A stretch of 64,000 nt of DNA, taken from positions 699,485-763,484 of the forward strand of contig CAJNDS010001680.1 of assembly GCA_905221605.1 (NCBI GenBank). The letters are read 5' to 3'. Position 1 is the first letter of the stretch; every line of letters begins with the position of its first letter. A program made the position numbers and the translations under genes. The DNA comes from Symbiodinium natans. Lineage: Eukaryota > Sar > Dinophyceae > Suessiales > Symbiodiniaceae. This document shows, one piece after another, positions 1 through 10,110 of the stretch. The notes below the pieces were generated by a model. It did not search any database. It had not been told where the DNA came from and worked only from the letters and a program-made list of their open reading frames with translations.

Positions 1-260
1 GCCTTAACAACCTGGGGCCGCAAAGGCACCTTACATCCAAGTTCCCCCAATGCTAAGGGGGACAGTTTAGGGTTTAGGTTTGGGGTTCTGGGTTTAGCTG
101 ACACTGAAAACCCAGACCCTAAACCCTAAACCCTAAACCCTAAACCCTAAACCCTAAACCCTAAACCCTAAACCCTAAACCCTAAACCCTAAACCCTAAA
201 CCCTAAACCCTAAACCCTAACCCTAACCCTAAACCCTAAACCCTAAGCCCCTCGGGAGAG

Positions 261-347
261 GCCCCGGTGAAGTGCGAGCCGTCAGCGCCGATCACGGCCA
301 AGTCGGGTTCGCAGGCGGCTGCGCGGCCGGTGAAGAAGGCCTTCTCG
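261..347 (+). CDS. Coding-like island (putative exon), Ala/Pro/Lys-rich
   Basis: An 87-base segment of exactly 29 open codons, rich in Ala, Pro, Lys and Ser. It follows GGGAGAG (possible AG acceptor) and is followed by GGGTTGAGG (possible GT donor). A CCCTAAA array lies on the left and a TTTAGGG array on the right, the same bracketing as the sulfotransferase exons. No family is recognised. Similar Ala/Pro/Lys-rich islands at 3163-3214, 7356-7439 and 8536-8583 may be exons of the same or related genes; that is inference. Confidence 0.3.
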
Positions 348-2033
348 GGTTGAGGGTTTAGGGTTTAGGGTTTAGGGTTTAGGGTTTAGGGTTTAGGGTT
401 TAGGGTAAAGTTTACAGGGTTTAGGATTTGGAGGGTTCGTAGGGTTTACAGGGTTTGGAGGGTTTGGAGGGTTTGGAGGGTTTGGAGGGTTTACAGTGTT
501 CGTAGGGCTTGTAGGGCTTGTACGAGGTTTACAGGGTTTATAGGGTTTGTAGGGGTACTGGTTTTGGCAATCAAGTTGTTAGGGTGCCGGAGAGCTGGTA
601 GGAAGGCCATGTGATTCTGAGTATTTGGGAGGTCTGATTAGCGTGTCGTACACCCTAAACCCTAAACCCCAAACCCTATTCAACTTGATAGCTCACGGCT
701 AGTTACAAGTAAGGTTGTTTAGTCGTAGGATAGCTAGCCATGGGTACTTACTACTGGGAGGAGGAGGCTTAGGGTTTAGGGTGTAGGGTTTAGGGTTTAG
801 GGTTAACTGCCCAAATCCCTACACCGAGGAGGTACAGGAGCTTCGTGGGGCGTAAGCGGCTGTTGGGCCGAGGATTTCTACAGTGTTTGTTCAGGGTTCA
901 GGGTTCAGGGTTTGGGGTTTAGGGTTTAGGGTTGGGGTTTAGGGTGTCTCAATGAGCGGGCGCGCTGGTGCTGAAAGCGCCCAGGCGCGCCTAAGCCTTA
1001 AGCCCACCCCCGCTGGCGCTCCACCCTCGCCTTAACCTCTATGGGTTTAGGGTTCTTTTGAACTCTGATCGTGATGTGTTTCTCGGATGGTTGGGTTTAT
1101 AAGCCCGGCATCGATGCAGATCAAGTACGCTTAAGTTCGCACCCCCTTGGCGTTGCACGGGATGATGGCCATCATTCGGCTTCTGGAAAAACCAAAAAAA
1201 CTCAGAGGTTTGGGATTGGAGTTGGCTGCCGCCTTCGCCCAGCTGGGAGCCTCTGGGACCCTGCGAGGCGCTTCCTGGCAACCAGGCAGGGGAGCCTGTG
1301 TATTTGAGGCAGGGGCCTCGGCAGACTCCTCCGAGGGGACCTCACAAAGAGTCCCCATGTTTTCATTGGTTTGGGTAAAACGTTACCGGGTTTGTTGCTA
1401 CATGATTTATGCCTGGGGTTTAGAGTTCCAAGTGGTCGGAACTTTGGGGTGTAACGTTTCAACCCTAGACCCTAACCCCTAAAACCCTCAACCTTGAAAC
1501 CCTAAACCCCCCAAGCACGGGGCTTTAGAGCGTCTAGATCAACAGGGCTATGATGTGCGGGTAGGGAGGAAGAGGGGGAGGGCTCCCGTCTTGAATGGCT
1601 AAACCCTAAGCGAACGCGCCGAAGCGGGCAGGCGAGGCAGCTCAAGCCCTCGGGCGGGCGACGGAGCTCCAGTCCCGCAGGCAATTGCGGGCTGCGCGGT
1701 GGACCCGGCAGGTCGCTGGCGAGAAACCCGTCAGGTCGCCCTAGAAAAAGATGAAAGAATATAAGGCCGGTTACTTTGCGAACATGCAACGAAGTGTTCT
1801 ACTACTTGGACCGAAATCCGCATCCACCGGGATACTCATGGATTAGTAAAGGATTTCTCTAGGATGGCTTTACTAGGTACCCCAAACCCTAAAACCCTAA
1901 ACCCTAAACCCCTCAATGAGAAAAGCTTCTTGAGAGGAGCCGGCCGCTCCAGCGACGCATTCTGATGCACCGAAAGCAGGCATGTTGGGCCTAAAGTTCC
2001 GGTTTAGGGTTTAGGGTTCCAGGGTTTAGGGTA

Positions 2034-2188
2034 AAGGGTTTAAAGGGTTTCAAGGGTTTAAAGGGTTTAAAGGGTTTACAGGGTTTAAAGGGTTTAAAGG
2101 GTTTAAAGGGTTTAAAGGGTTTAAAGGGTTTAAAGGGTTTAAAGGGTTTAAAGGGTTTAAAGGGTTTAAAGGGTTTAAAGGTTTTGGG
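2034..2188. repeat. Tandem array of a 9-base variant, TTTAAAGGG
   Basis: About 15 near-perfect copies of TTTAAAGGG, a 9-base derivative of the 7-base telomere unit, with one TTTACAGGG and one TTTCAAGGG variant near the left end. The array joins ordinary TTTAGGG on its left. Read on the - strand it would encode a meaningless Lys-Pro-Phe repeat, so it is not a gene. The uniform variant points to local amplification by slippage or unequal exchange, not direct telomerase synthesis. Confidence 0.9.
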
Positions 2189-2858
2189 GTTTGGGGTACC
2201 TAGCTCTAACCCTAATCTCAAACCTGAACCCCCAAACTCTAAACCCTAAACCCTTGTCTTCTCTCTGCTGCCCTCTCGTCACTGATGGGCACGGGCAGGG
2301 CCGAGACCCTATATCCTATACTCCTAAACCCAAACAACCGTAGACTCCTAAGCCCCAAACCAAAAAAACCCCAAACTCCTGAACCCTAAACCCAAATCGC
2401 CCTAAACTCCTCAACTTAAACCTTAAGCCCTAAACCCAAACCTTGGTAGCTTTGTAGTAGGTGGCCACAAGCACTCCGTGAGGCGTTCCGCAACCTCCTG
2501 GCCCTCTTGTTCCACAAGAGGCAGGGAAGAGAAACCCTGAGCCCTACACCCTAAACCCTAAACCCTAAACCCTACACCCTAAACCCTAAGCCCTAAGCCC
2601 TAAACTTCTTAAACCCTAAACCCCAAACTTCCTAAACCCTACACCCGCCCTTTTGCACTCACCCGGTCCGGGATTGAAGATGCTAAGTGCCCTGTTTTAA
2701 GGTTTTGGGGGTTTAGGGTTTAGGGTTTAGGGTTTAGGGTTTAGGGTGTGCCCGTCAGACCCTCATTGAGGGGTACTTCGGGAGTGCAGATTTGTTTGGG
2801 GCTGTCGCGTTTACGTCTTAGAGGCCCGCATGTGTAAAGTACCTGAGAAAAAGATCTC

Positions 2859-2892
<34 letters not shown>

Positions 2893-3640
2893 GTGATACC
2901 TATAACTAAGTAGGCCTATAACTATCTATACTTATAACCCTATTCAGGGTACTTAAACCCCTCCTTACAGACATACATACCCTAGACCCTGATCCCTAGA
3001 CCCTTCAGCACACCTATCCGGGGGGGGTTTAGTTGGAAGATGCGTCTATGGACATGAATAGAGGCTTGCTGGGGTCTAGCCCTAAACCCTAAACCCCAAA
3101 CCCTAAACCCTAAACCCCAAACCCGAAACCCGAAACCCTGAAACCCTAATTCTTTTGTGAAGGCGGCATTTGCAGCTCCACCGGCCGAGAAGGCAGCACC
3201 CCAGGCGGCGAAATGTTGACTTGGAAGCGTTAAGGTTTAGGGTTTAGGGTTCAGGGTTTAGGGTTTACCTACAGAACCCAGACCCGCAAAAAAAGTAGGG
3301 TCCGGCCCCGAATCCGGGGTCTCGCAGTCAAACCCGGGGTTTGCCCAAGACCTCAAAACCCTTGACCGGGTCACGGGTAAATCACGGGTTTGGCACGGGC
3401 AAATCACGGGTTGGGCACGGGTAAACCCGGGGTTTATGCGGTACCAAGGCAGGTTCCCGTAAGAAGGAAACGGCCCCAAAAAGAGGTACCCTTGTCATAA
3501 GACGGTTCTTCTGGGCTACCAAGAACCCTAAACCCTAAACCCTAAACCCGAAACCCTAAACCCGAAACCCGAAACCCGAAACAGCTAGCTGGCTTCGAGC
3601 AAGCGCATGGTCCAGACCGCGGGGCGCCGAACGGCCACAT

Positions 3641-3752
3641 GTACCCAAAGAGCCCAATACCCCTTAATTCAAGAATATACGGTAATTTGTTTAGGGATGC
3701 TTAATATGATTTAGGTATATTCCTTAATTAAAGGGTATTGGGCTCTTGGGTA
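3641..3752. mobile_element. Foldback/MITE-like element, family C
   Basis: A 112-base near-perfect inverted repeat. The left arm begins GTACCCAAAGAGCCCAATAC and the right arm ends GTATTGGGCTCTTGGGTAC, with a short AT-rich loop. No coding capacity. Relatives sharing the inner TTCCTTAATT segment lie at 29745-29848 and 42814-42900. This fits a non-autonomous terminal-inverted-repeat element. No target-site duplication was resolved. Confidence 0.7.
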
Positions 3753-4530
3753 CTGTACCTACCCCCGGTGACTCGATGTTGGAAGAACCCCTCAGTATTG
3801 ACAGACTGTTTGGGGGAAGAAACTTGCCCCGAAGCTTCTGTTACCCTGGATTTTTTGATTCAGTCACACTGTTGGGTAGAAGCTCTTGTCTCTGTAGACG
3901 ACTTTGGCACAGCGGCTAGAGTTGTTTTCATGTCTGGGCACTTCTCACAAGCGGGGTACCCTTCTTGAGGGTTCTTTAATGTGATTGTAGCGTTTTGGGG
4001 GTCCCCTAATTTTGGGAACTGCCTTTTTGTGTATAATCAGGGATACAAGATATGTGTTGTTTTCTAGGGTTTCAAAAGTTGGGTTGAGATTCGAGACCCG
4101 GACTCTCCAGCATCAGGCGCCCACGGACAAGGAATCAGAGAAGCAGAAGCAAGGCTGAAGAGTTCGGGAGATTTTGGGCTTTTAGCTTGGGGTGTATAGG
4201 GTTAAGGGTTAAGGGTTTAGGGTCTGGGGTTTGGGGTTTTGGGCTTGCGGGTGCTGAATGTGACGGCTTTTCGAGCGCTGCTGATAACTTGCTCTGGAAG
4301 TTGATGCATTTATGCATAAATCTTTGCGTCACTTCCTGCTTTGAACTAGTCTTGCATAGTGGCTGGTATCCGTGTCACTCCGGTAGGTCCTTTCAAACTT
4401 AGGAAGCCGCGGCGTTGAATTCGAGCTTGAGAATTTAGGGTTGAGAATTCCAAACACAATGGTTTTGCGCATTTTGCTTGTAAGCCCAAAGCTTTTCAAA
4501 CCATAATCTTAGGCAGCCACACGGCCGGCC

Positions 4531-6033
4531 ATGACAATTTCGGTTGATGTGCATCTGCTTAGTGGCAAGAGGGTCTCTCTGGAGATTGAGGAAGATGCGT
4601 CTGTGGAAGACTTGAACCAAAGGGCCCAACACGCTCTGGGTGTTGGCAAGGGGCGGCTGTTGAGTGCCGAGGGCCACGTACTGGACGCAGCACAGACAGT
4701 TAAGCGGGCACGGATACAGCGCGGTAATGAGCTATGCCTGCAAGTACGACTGCCGCAAGTCACAACTTTGACATTCAATGATATAGTATTTGCTGTTCAT
4801 CACACTCATGCTTTTGCCGCGATCCTGGGCGATGGATCTGTTGTGACCTGGGGCCGTGCTGATTTGGGTGGCGACAGCAGCCAAGTGCAAGCTCAGCCGA
4901 AGGGTGTGCAATACGTCCAAGCTTCTCGACGTGCTTTTGCCGCAATCCTGCATGACGGCTCTGTTGTGACCTGGGGCCGTGCTGATTCGGGTGGCGACAG
5001 CAGCCAAGCGCAAGCTCAGCTGAAGGGTGTGCAGCACATCCAAGCTTCTGCATATGCTTTTGCCGCACTGCTGCACGACGGATCTGTTGTGACCTGGGGC
5101 CGTGCTGATGTGGGTGACGACAGCAGCCAAGTGCAAGCTCAGCTGAAGGGTGTGCAATGCATCCAAGCCTCTCGACATGCTTTTGCCGCAATCCTGCATG
5201 ACGGATGTGTTGTGACCTGGGGGCGTACAGATTCGGGTGGAGACTGCAGCCAAGTGCAAGCTCAGCTGAAGGGTGTGCAATACATCCAAGCTTCTCGGCA
5301 TGCTTTTGCCGCAATCCTGCATGACGGATCTATTGTGACCTGGGGGCGTACAGATTCGGGCGGCGACAGCAGCCAAGTGCAAGCTCAGCTGAAGGGTGTA
5401 CAATACATCCAAGCTTCTATGTTTGCTTTTGCCGCAATCCTGCGCAACGCAACTGTTGTGACCTGGGGGCGTACAGATTCGGGTGGCGACAGCAGCCAAG
5501 TGCAAGCTCAGCTTAGGGGTGTGCAGCACATCCAAGCTTCTGCATATTCTTTTGCCGCAATCCTGCATGACGGATCTGTTGTGACCTGGGGCCGTGCTGA
5601 TGGTGGTGGCGACAGCAGCCAAGTGCAAGCTCAGCTGAAGGGTGTGCAATACATCCAAGCTTCTCGACATGCTTTTGCCGCAATCCTGCATGTCGGATCT
5701 GTTGTGACCTGGGGGCGTACAGATTCGGGTGGCGACAGCAGCCAAGTGCAAGCTCAGCTGAAGGGTGTGCAATACATCCAAGCTTCTCTGCATGCTTTTG
5801 CCGCAATCCTGCAAGATGGATCTGTGGTGACCTGGGGGCGTACAGAGTCGGGTGGCGACAGCAGCCAAGTGCAAGCTCAGCTGAAGGGTGTGCAGCACAT
5901 CCAAGCTTCTCCGTTTGCCTTCGCCGCAATCCTGCGTGACGGATCTGTTGTGACCTGGGGCAATGCTGATTCGGGTGGCGACAGCGGATCTGTGCAAGCA
6001 CATCTGAGGGGCGCGCATCACATTTGTGGATGA
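4531..6033 (+). CDS. Ubiquitin-like domain plus ten RCC1-like repeats
   Basis: A 500-residue intronless frame starting at a genuine ATG. Residues 1-75 resemble a ubiquitin-like fold (hydrophobic strands, 'LLSGKRVSLEI', 'GVGKGRLLSAEG'). Residues 95-500 are ten tandem units of 41 residues with the core FAAILHDGSVVTWGRADSGG, the last one cut to 37. RCC1-type repeats usually build beta-propellers that act as exchange factors or as binding parts of HERC-type ubiquitin ligases. There is no HECT or other catalytic domain here, so a binding or adaptor role is only inference. The repeats are nearly identical at DNA level, showing recent expansion or gene conversion. Many such genes are known in Symbiodinium-type dinoflagellates. 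No flanking promoter motif was recognised. Confidence 0.85.
   Translation: MTISVDVHLLSGKRVSLEIEEDASVEDLNQRAQHALGVGKGRLLSAEGHVLDAAQTVKRARIQRGNELCLQVRLPQVTTLTFNDIVFAVHHTHAFAAILGDGSVVTWGRADLGGDSSQVQAQPKGVQYVQASRRAFAAILHDGSVVTWGRADSGGDSSQAQAQLKGVQHIQASAYAFAALLHDGSVVTWGRADVGDDSSQVQAQLKGVQCIQASRHAFAAILHDGCVVTWGRTDSGGDCSQVQAQLKGVQYIQASRHAFAAILHDGSIVTWGRTDSGGDSSQVQAQLKGVQYIQASMFAFAAILRNATVVTWGRTDSGGDSSQVQAQLRGVQHIQASAYSFAAILHDGSVVTWGRADGGGDSSQVQAQLKGVQYIQASRHAFAAILHVGSVVTWGRTDSGGDSSQVQAQLKGVQYIQASLHAFAAILQDGSVVTWGRTESGGDSSQVQAQLKGVQHIQASPFAFAAILRDGSVVTWGNADSGGDSGSVQAHLRGAHHICG
4813..6030 (+). repeat. Ten tandem 123-base coding repeats
   Basis: The coding array consists of nine full 123-base units and one shorter terminal unit. 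Units differ by only a few substitutions and share long identical stretches such as GGCGACAGCAGCCAAGTGCA. Most differences fall in the two residues after 'QAS' and in the A/T alternation of 'GR(A/T)D'. Confidence 0.9.
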
Positions 6034-8214
6034 ACCCTGACAGATTTCTTGTATCTGGGCCCAAAGCACTCGAAAGCTCCACCCCTAGCCTGGGCAAGGC
6101 GCCCGGAAGGCTGGTTCCCCGACCTAAGCCTAAAGCCCTAAACCACATGTTAACACCTAAGACCCCAACGCCTGTCTAAACCTCAACAAACACACTAGGG
6201 GCGAACTGAAAGCCTAAACACGAATCACTGGCAACACAGGCGGATCTAGGACTCTCTTTTGGGTGCAAGGGGTCAGAAGGCCTGCTAGGATGCCCAGTAG
6301 TGCCCTTATTCCCTTTTTGGGGGCTCTAGGTTCCCCTATTAAACCCTTTAAGCAAAAAACGGGCACCCTTTTTAATCCTAGGTTACTGGACAACCTAGCC
6401 TGTGGTTCTGAACTCAAGCTCTAGGAGCTGTCTTGGGTTTCAGATAGAACCCTAAACCCTCAACCCGAAGACCCCAAACCCTAAACCCTAAACCCTAAAC
6501 CCTAAACCCTAAACCCTAAACCCTAAACCCTAAACCCTAAACCCTAAACCCTAAACCCTAAACTCCCCATCAGATCTCCACCGCAGGATTTGGGCGATCG
6601 AACTTTTGAATCAGAGTAAAGGGTCATTGGTATTGAGGCGATGGGTGCCCTAAGCCCTAAATCTTAAGTCCTAAACCCTAAACTCTAAACCCTAAACCCT
6701 AAACCCTAAACCCTAAACCCTAATACCAAAACAGGGTGCATGGTTGGGGAACACATGAAAACCAGGGTTTCGTTTAGGGATTGGAGTTTAGGGTTTTCAG
6801 GAACATGTTCATATGCTTCCCAGGGTCCATGATCGGACCCTAAGTCTTTGCCCTAAATCGTAAACTATAAACTTGGGATGCGCTCTTTGATGATTCAAGG
6901 GACTAAGGCAGGGACCTTTGCAAGGGGTCTGAGGATTTCGGTATCTTTCGGGACTATGTAAGGATGTATAGGAATAAGATTCAGGGTCCCGTCTAGGAGT
7001 CCCGCCTTAGAGGAAACAAGTTTATATTACTGGTATTGGTGAGTGTATATAAGGTTCCTTTTTAATACTGGTGAGTGTATATATTTGGTGTCCTTGTGGG
7101 GGTACAAGAAATATAAACCCTACTTCATATCCCTTCGTATCAGGCCGTGTGCCAAAGAAGTTGACGAAGCCTCACACACTACAGTATGAGCTCGAATCCG
7201 CCCCTGCTCTTAAACTTCAGGGTTCAGGGTTTAGGGTTTGCAGGGTTCGAGGCTCAGCCCTAATTTACCCTCAACCCTCAACCCTCAGCCCTAAACCCTA
7301 AACCCTAAACCCTAAACCCTAAACCCTAAACCCTAAACCCTAAACCCTAACACCGAATGATGGGGCGCCAGGAGGCTCGATGTCGCCCCCTCGCGCCATT
7401 CCTCCACAGGGAGCAGAGGAGAAGAAGGCAACTCCCCAGAGATTTAGAACCCTAAACCCTAAACCCTAAACCGTAAACCCTAAACCCTAAACCCTAAACC
7501 CTAAACCCTAAACCCTAAACCCTAAACCATAGCTCCAAACCCTAAGCCCCAAACCCTAAGCCCTAAGCCCTAAGCCCTAAACTCTTGTACCCGAAGCCTC
7601 CATCCTACTAGTAGGGAAGTATGAAGGGTTCAGCCCACGCTGTCTGTATGTGACACCGGGGTTAGGGTTTAGGGTGTAGCTTAGGGTTTAGGGTTTAGGG
7701 TGTAGGGTTGCGGTACCCTTTTTGGGTTGAAGGTTCAGGGTTTTGGGTTGAGGGATGAAAGCAATCAACACTAAAAACGGCACCTTTCTCTCAACAGATG
7801 TTTACCGGGCTACCTAGACAAGATAGGCTACCCAAGTCTCTGTTAGCCTAAGCTAACAAGAACTCCTCGCGTTTGCGCGTGTTTCTTAGATTGTTCTTGA
7901 GCAGCATAGGGTCTTTGATAACCTCTGCAATGAGGAGGGTGCTAAACGAGGGACCCACGATAAACAAATCCCAAGCCCTAAACCTTAAGCAGATCTAAAC
8001 CCTAAATCTTAAACCCTAAACCCTAAACCCTAAACCCTTGCCCTGGCAGTGCTAAGACATGCTTGGAAGTTCATGTCGCAAGCTACGACTAGGCAGCCCA
8101 GTACATTTTTTGTTTTTTTGCGATTTAGGGTTTAGGGTTTTTTGTTTAGGGTTTAGAGTTTAGGGTTATAGGTTCCATGAATTAAACGCCTTTAAGCACT
8201 ATCAGGTTCGTACC

Positions 8215-8315
8215 TTGGGATGTTTCCCATTTTTCTAACAGTCCTTAATAGGGTTTATAGCACCACCTTTTAGAATACCGACTAAGGACTGCTAGTAGAA
8301 GGGTGAACATCCCAA
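8215..8315. mobile_element. Foldback/MITE-like element, family A
   Basis: Inverted-repeat element beginning TTGGGATGTTTCCC and ending GGTGAACATCCCAA, with the inner pair CAGTCCTTAATAGGG / GGACTG. It is one of several family members of about 90-150 bases (21750-21844, 26256-26345, 38193-38293, 45953-46102) plus fragments near 18290 and 21470. Non-coding. Probably a non-autonomous transposon relic; mobility is inferred from dispersed copies, not shown. Confidence 0.65.
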
Positions 8316-8893
8316 AATATCAGGTGGACACTTTAAAACCTAAACCCCTAAACCCCTGACCTCAAACCTACCCCCTCAAACCACCCTGAACCCTGAAACC
8401 GGAGAAAAAAACAAAAACAGCCCTAACCAACCCCACGATCCTCAACCCTAAGACCCTAAGATCCTAAACCCCAAACCCTAAACCCTAAACCCTAAACCCT
8501 AAACCCTAAACCCTACATGTTGTCCACTGCGGGAGGCACCTGAAGTCGCGCCCAAGGCACCTGAAGTGCAGGACTGCTGTGGGGGATACTTGGGGTTTAG
8601 GGTTTGGGGTTTAGGGTTTAGGGTTTGGGGTTTAGGGTTTTGGGGTTTAGGGTTTAGGGTTTTAGGATTTTAGGGTTCGTGGTTTGGGGTTTAGGGTTTT
8701 AGTTTTTAGGGTTCAGGGTTTGATGTGCTTAGGGTTTAGGGTTTTAGGGCACTCGGGGGGAGAATACGCTTGGCCACGACACAGCAAATCATGGTCACGT
8801 CTCTGAAAGATGCTCCTTTGTGGGAGGTTCCTTCATATAAGGCGGCCCCGATCATTGGGCACCCCAAAAGGGACGATCATGTGGAGAACTGAC

Positions 8894-8929
<36 letters not shown>

Positions 8930-9262
8930 GATCATACTTGCTCGTTCGTCACGCCCGGCTAATCAAGAGGAAGTGAGATGAATCAAGTTGTTGGCTGCTG
9001 AAACACAGAGAAGGATCGGGGTTCAGGGCTTAGAGGGGATTTAGGGCGTAAGGGCGCAACCCTAGCGTTCACAACCAAAACCCTAGGCCCTAAACCTCGG
9101 GTTAAGAGCCTTAGGGCCAGGTCAAGGTCCAGAATCTCTGGCTCTAAACCCTTAACCCCAAACCCTAAATCCACAACCCTCAACTGTAAACCCTAAACCC
9201 TAAAATCCCTAAACCCTAAACCCTAAACCCTAAACCCTAAACCCTAAACCCTAAACCCAACC

Positions 9263-9343
9263 ATGGCCTTGGCACAGGCGAAGGCGGTGCCTGAGCCTAC
9301 CCGGCGCAGCAGGTGGGGCGACCCACAGAACTCAACGGCCTCG
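9263..9343 (+). CDS. Coding-like island (putative exon)
   Basis: Exactly 27 open codons starting at ATG (MALAQAKAVPEP...), lying directly between a CCCTAAA array and a TTTAGGG array. Balanced amino-acid content and G/C-ending codons suggest real coding. Without a clear AG acceptor it might be a first exon. No family is recognised. Confidence 0.3.
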
Positions 9344-10110
9344 TTTAGGGTTTAGGGTTTAGGGTTTAGGGTTTAGGGTGTAGGGTGTAGGGTTTAGGGT
9401 TTAGGGTTTAGGGTGTAGGGTTTAAGCCCTAAGCGACCCCGCAGACCTCAACGGCCTCTCGACCCTTCTCTGGGTTTGGGGTTATAAGGTTTGGTGTTTA
9501 GGGTTTAGAGTTTGGAAGTTGAGGTTTTCCCTAAAACTGAAAGCCCTAAACCCTAGGGTTTAGGGCTAGGGGACCCTCAGCCCTAAACCCCACTAAACCT
9601 TCTCTAAATTACCCGAAACCCGATGCCTGGGGACCACTGTCTCGTAACCCTAAGCCCTAAACCCTAAACCCTATAAACCCTAAACCCGATGCCTGGGGCC
9701 TAAACCTTCCCTACATCTCTGCATGCAGACGAAGCCGCGGAACCCCGGGCACCCAAATCCCCAAGCCCTAAACCCTAGTTTAGGGCTTTTAGGGTTTAGG
9801 GTTTAGGGTTAGGGTTTAGGGTTTAGGGTTTAGGGTTTAGTTTTTGGGCTACCCGGCTACCAAGTTCTCAAGCCGCGCTATACACGCAGAGATGAGGCAA
9901 GTATGTGCCTAGACGTCCCCTTGAGAAGGTATACTTGCGGATATACGGTGCCGAGTTCCCGGTTTAGGGTTTAGGGTTTAGGCTTTAGGGTTTAGGGGTT
10001 AGGGTTTAGGGTTACTTATGTTCCTTTTAGAAGAACCTGCAAGTGAACCAGAGTCTGCACTCACTTTTGCACCATTCTTCGTCGAGTCTTGCCTCAGTGC
10101 AAGCGCCAGC

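Larger units (their letters stand above)
1..4530. other. Repeat-rich stretch with small coding-like islands
   Basis: No complete gene is recognised. Telomere-type arrays alternate with short unique islands. Islands that read open on the + strand are 261-347, 2480-2530 (AFRNLLALLFHK-like) and 3163-3214 (Ala/Pro/Lys-rich, preceded by AAG and followed by GTTG). A TC/TA microsatellite lies at 2852-2892. The 1130-1370 and 3770-3965 segments are unique and partly open but match nothing I know. The 4030-4530 stretch upstream of the RCC1-like gene contains only short array remnants. Confidence 0.6.
6034..9845. other. Repeat-rich stretch between genes, with coding-like islands
   Basis: Holds CCCTAAA arrays at 6470-6565, 6680-6722, 7275-7350, 7447-7585 and 9190-9258, TTTAGGG arrays at 7660-7750, 8590-8745 and 9343-9420, a family E dispersed repeat at 6288-6400, a family A foldback at 8215-8315 and an (ATC)n microsatellite at 8899-8930. 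Coding-like + strand islands: 7356-7439 (open across 28 codons, Pro- and Lys-rich), 8536-8583 (two APE(V)-type repeats) and 9263-9343. At 7021-7130 lies a repeat whose second copy at about 30085 carries an insertion. No complete gene is recognised. Confidence 0.6.

Noticed and set aside
118-410. A chromosome end (true telomere) near the left edge
   Set aside because: Arrays occur in both orientations, are short and interrupted, and continue through 46 kb with genes between them.
1991-2221. Lys-Pro-Phe repeat protein on the - strand
   Set aside because: Direct translation of the TTTAAAGGG array; no evidence of expression or function.
4732-6148. Long - strand frames opposite the RCC1-like gene
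   Set aside because: They are shadows of the 123-base coding repeat; the + strand has the ATG, the domain match and sensible composition.
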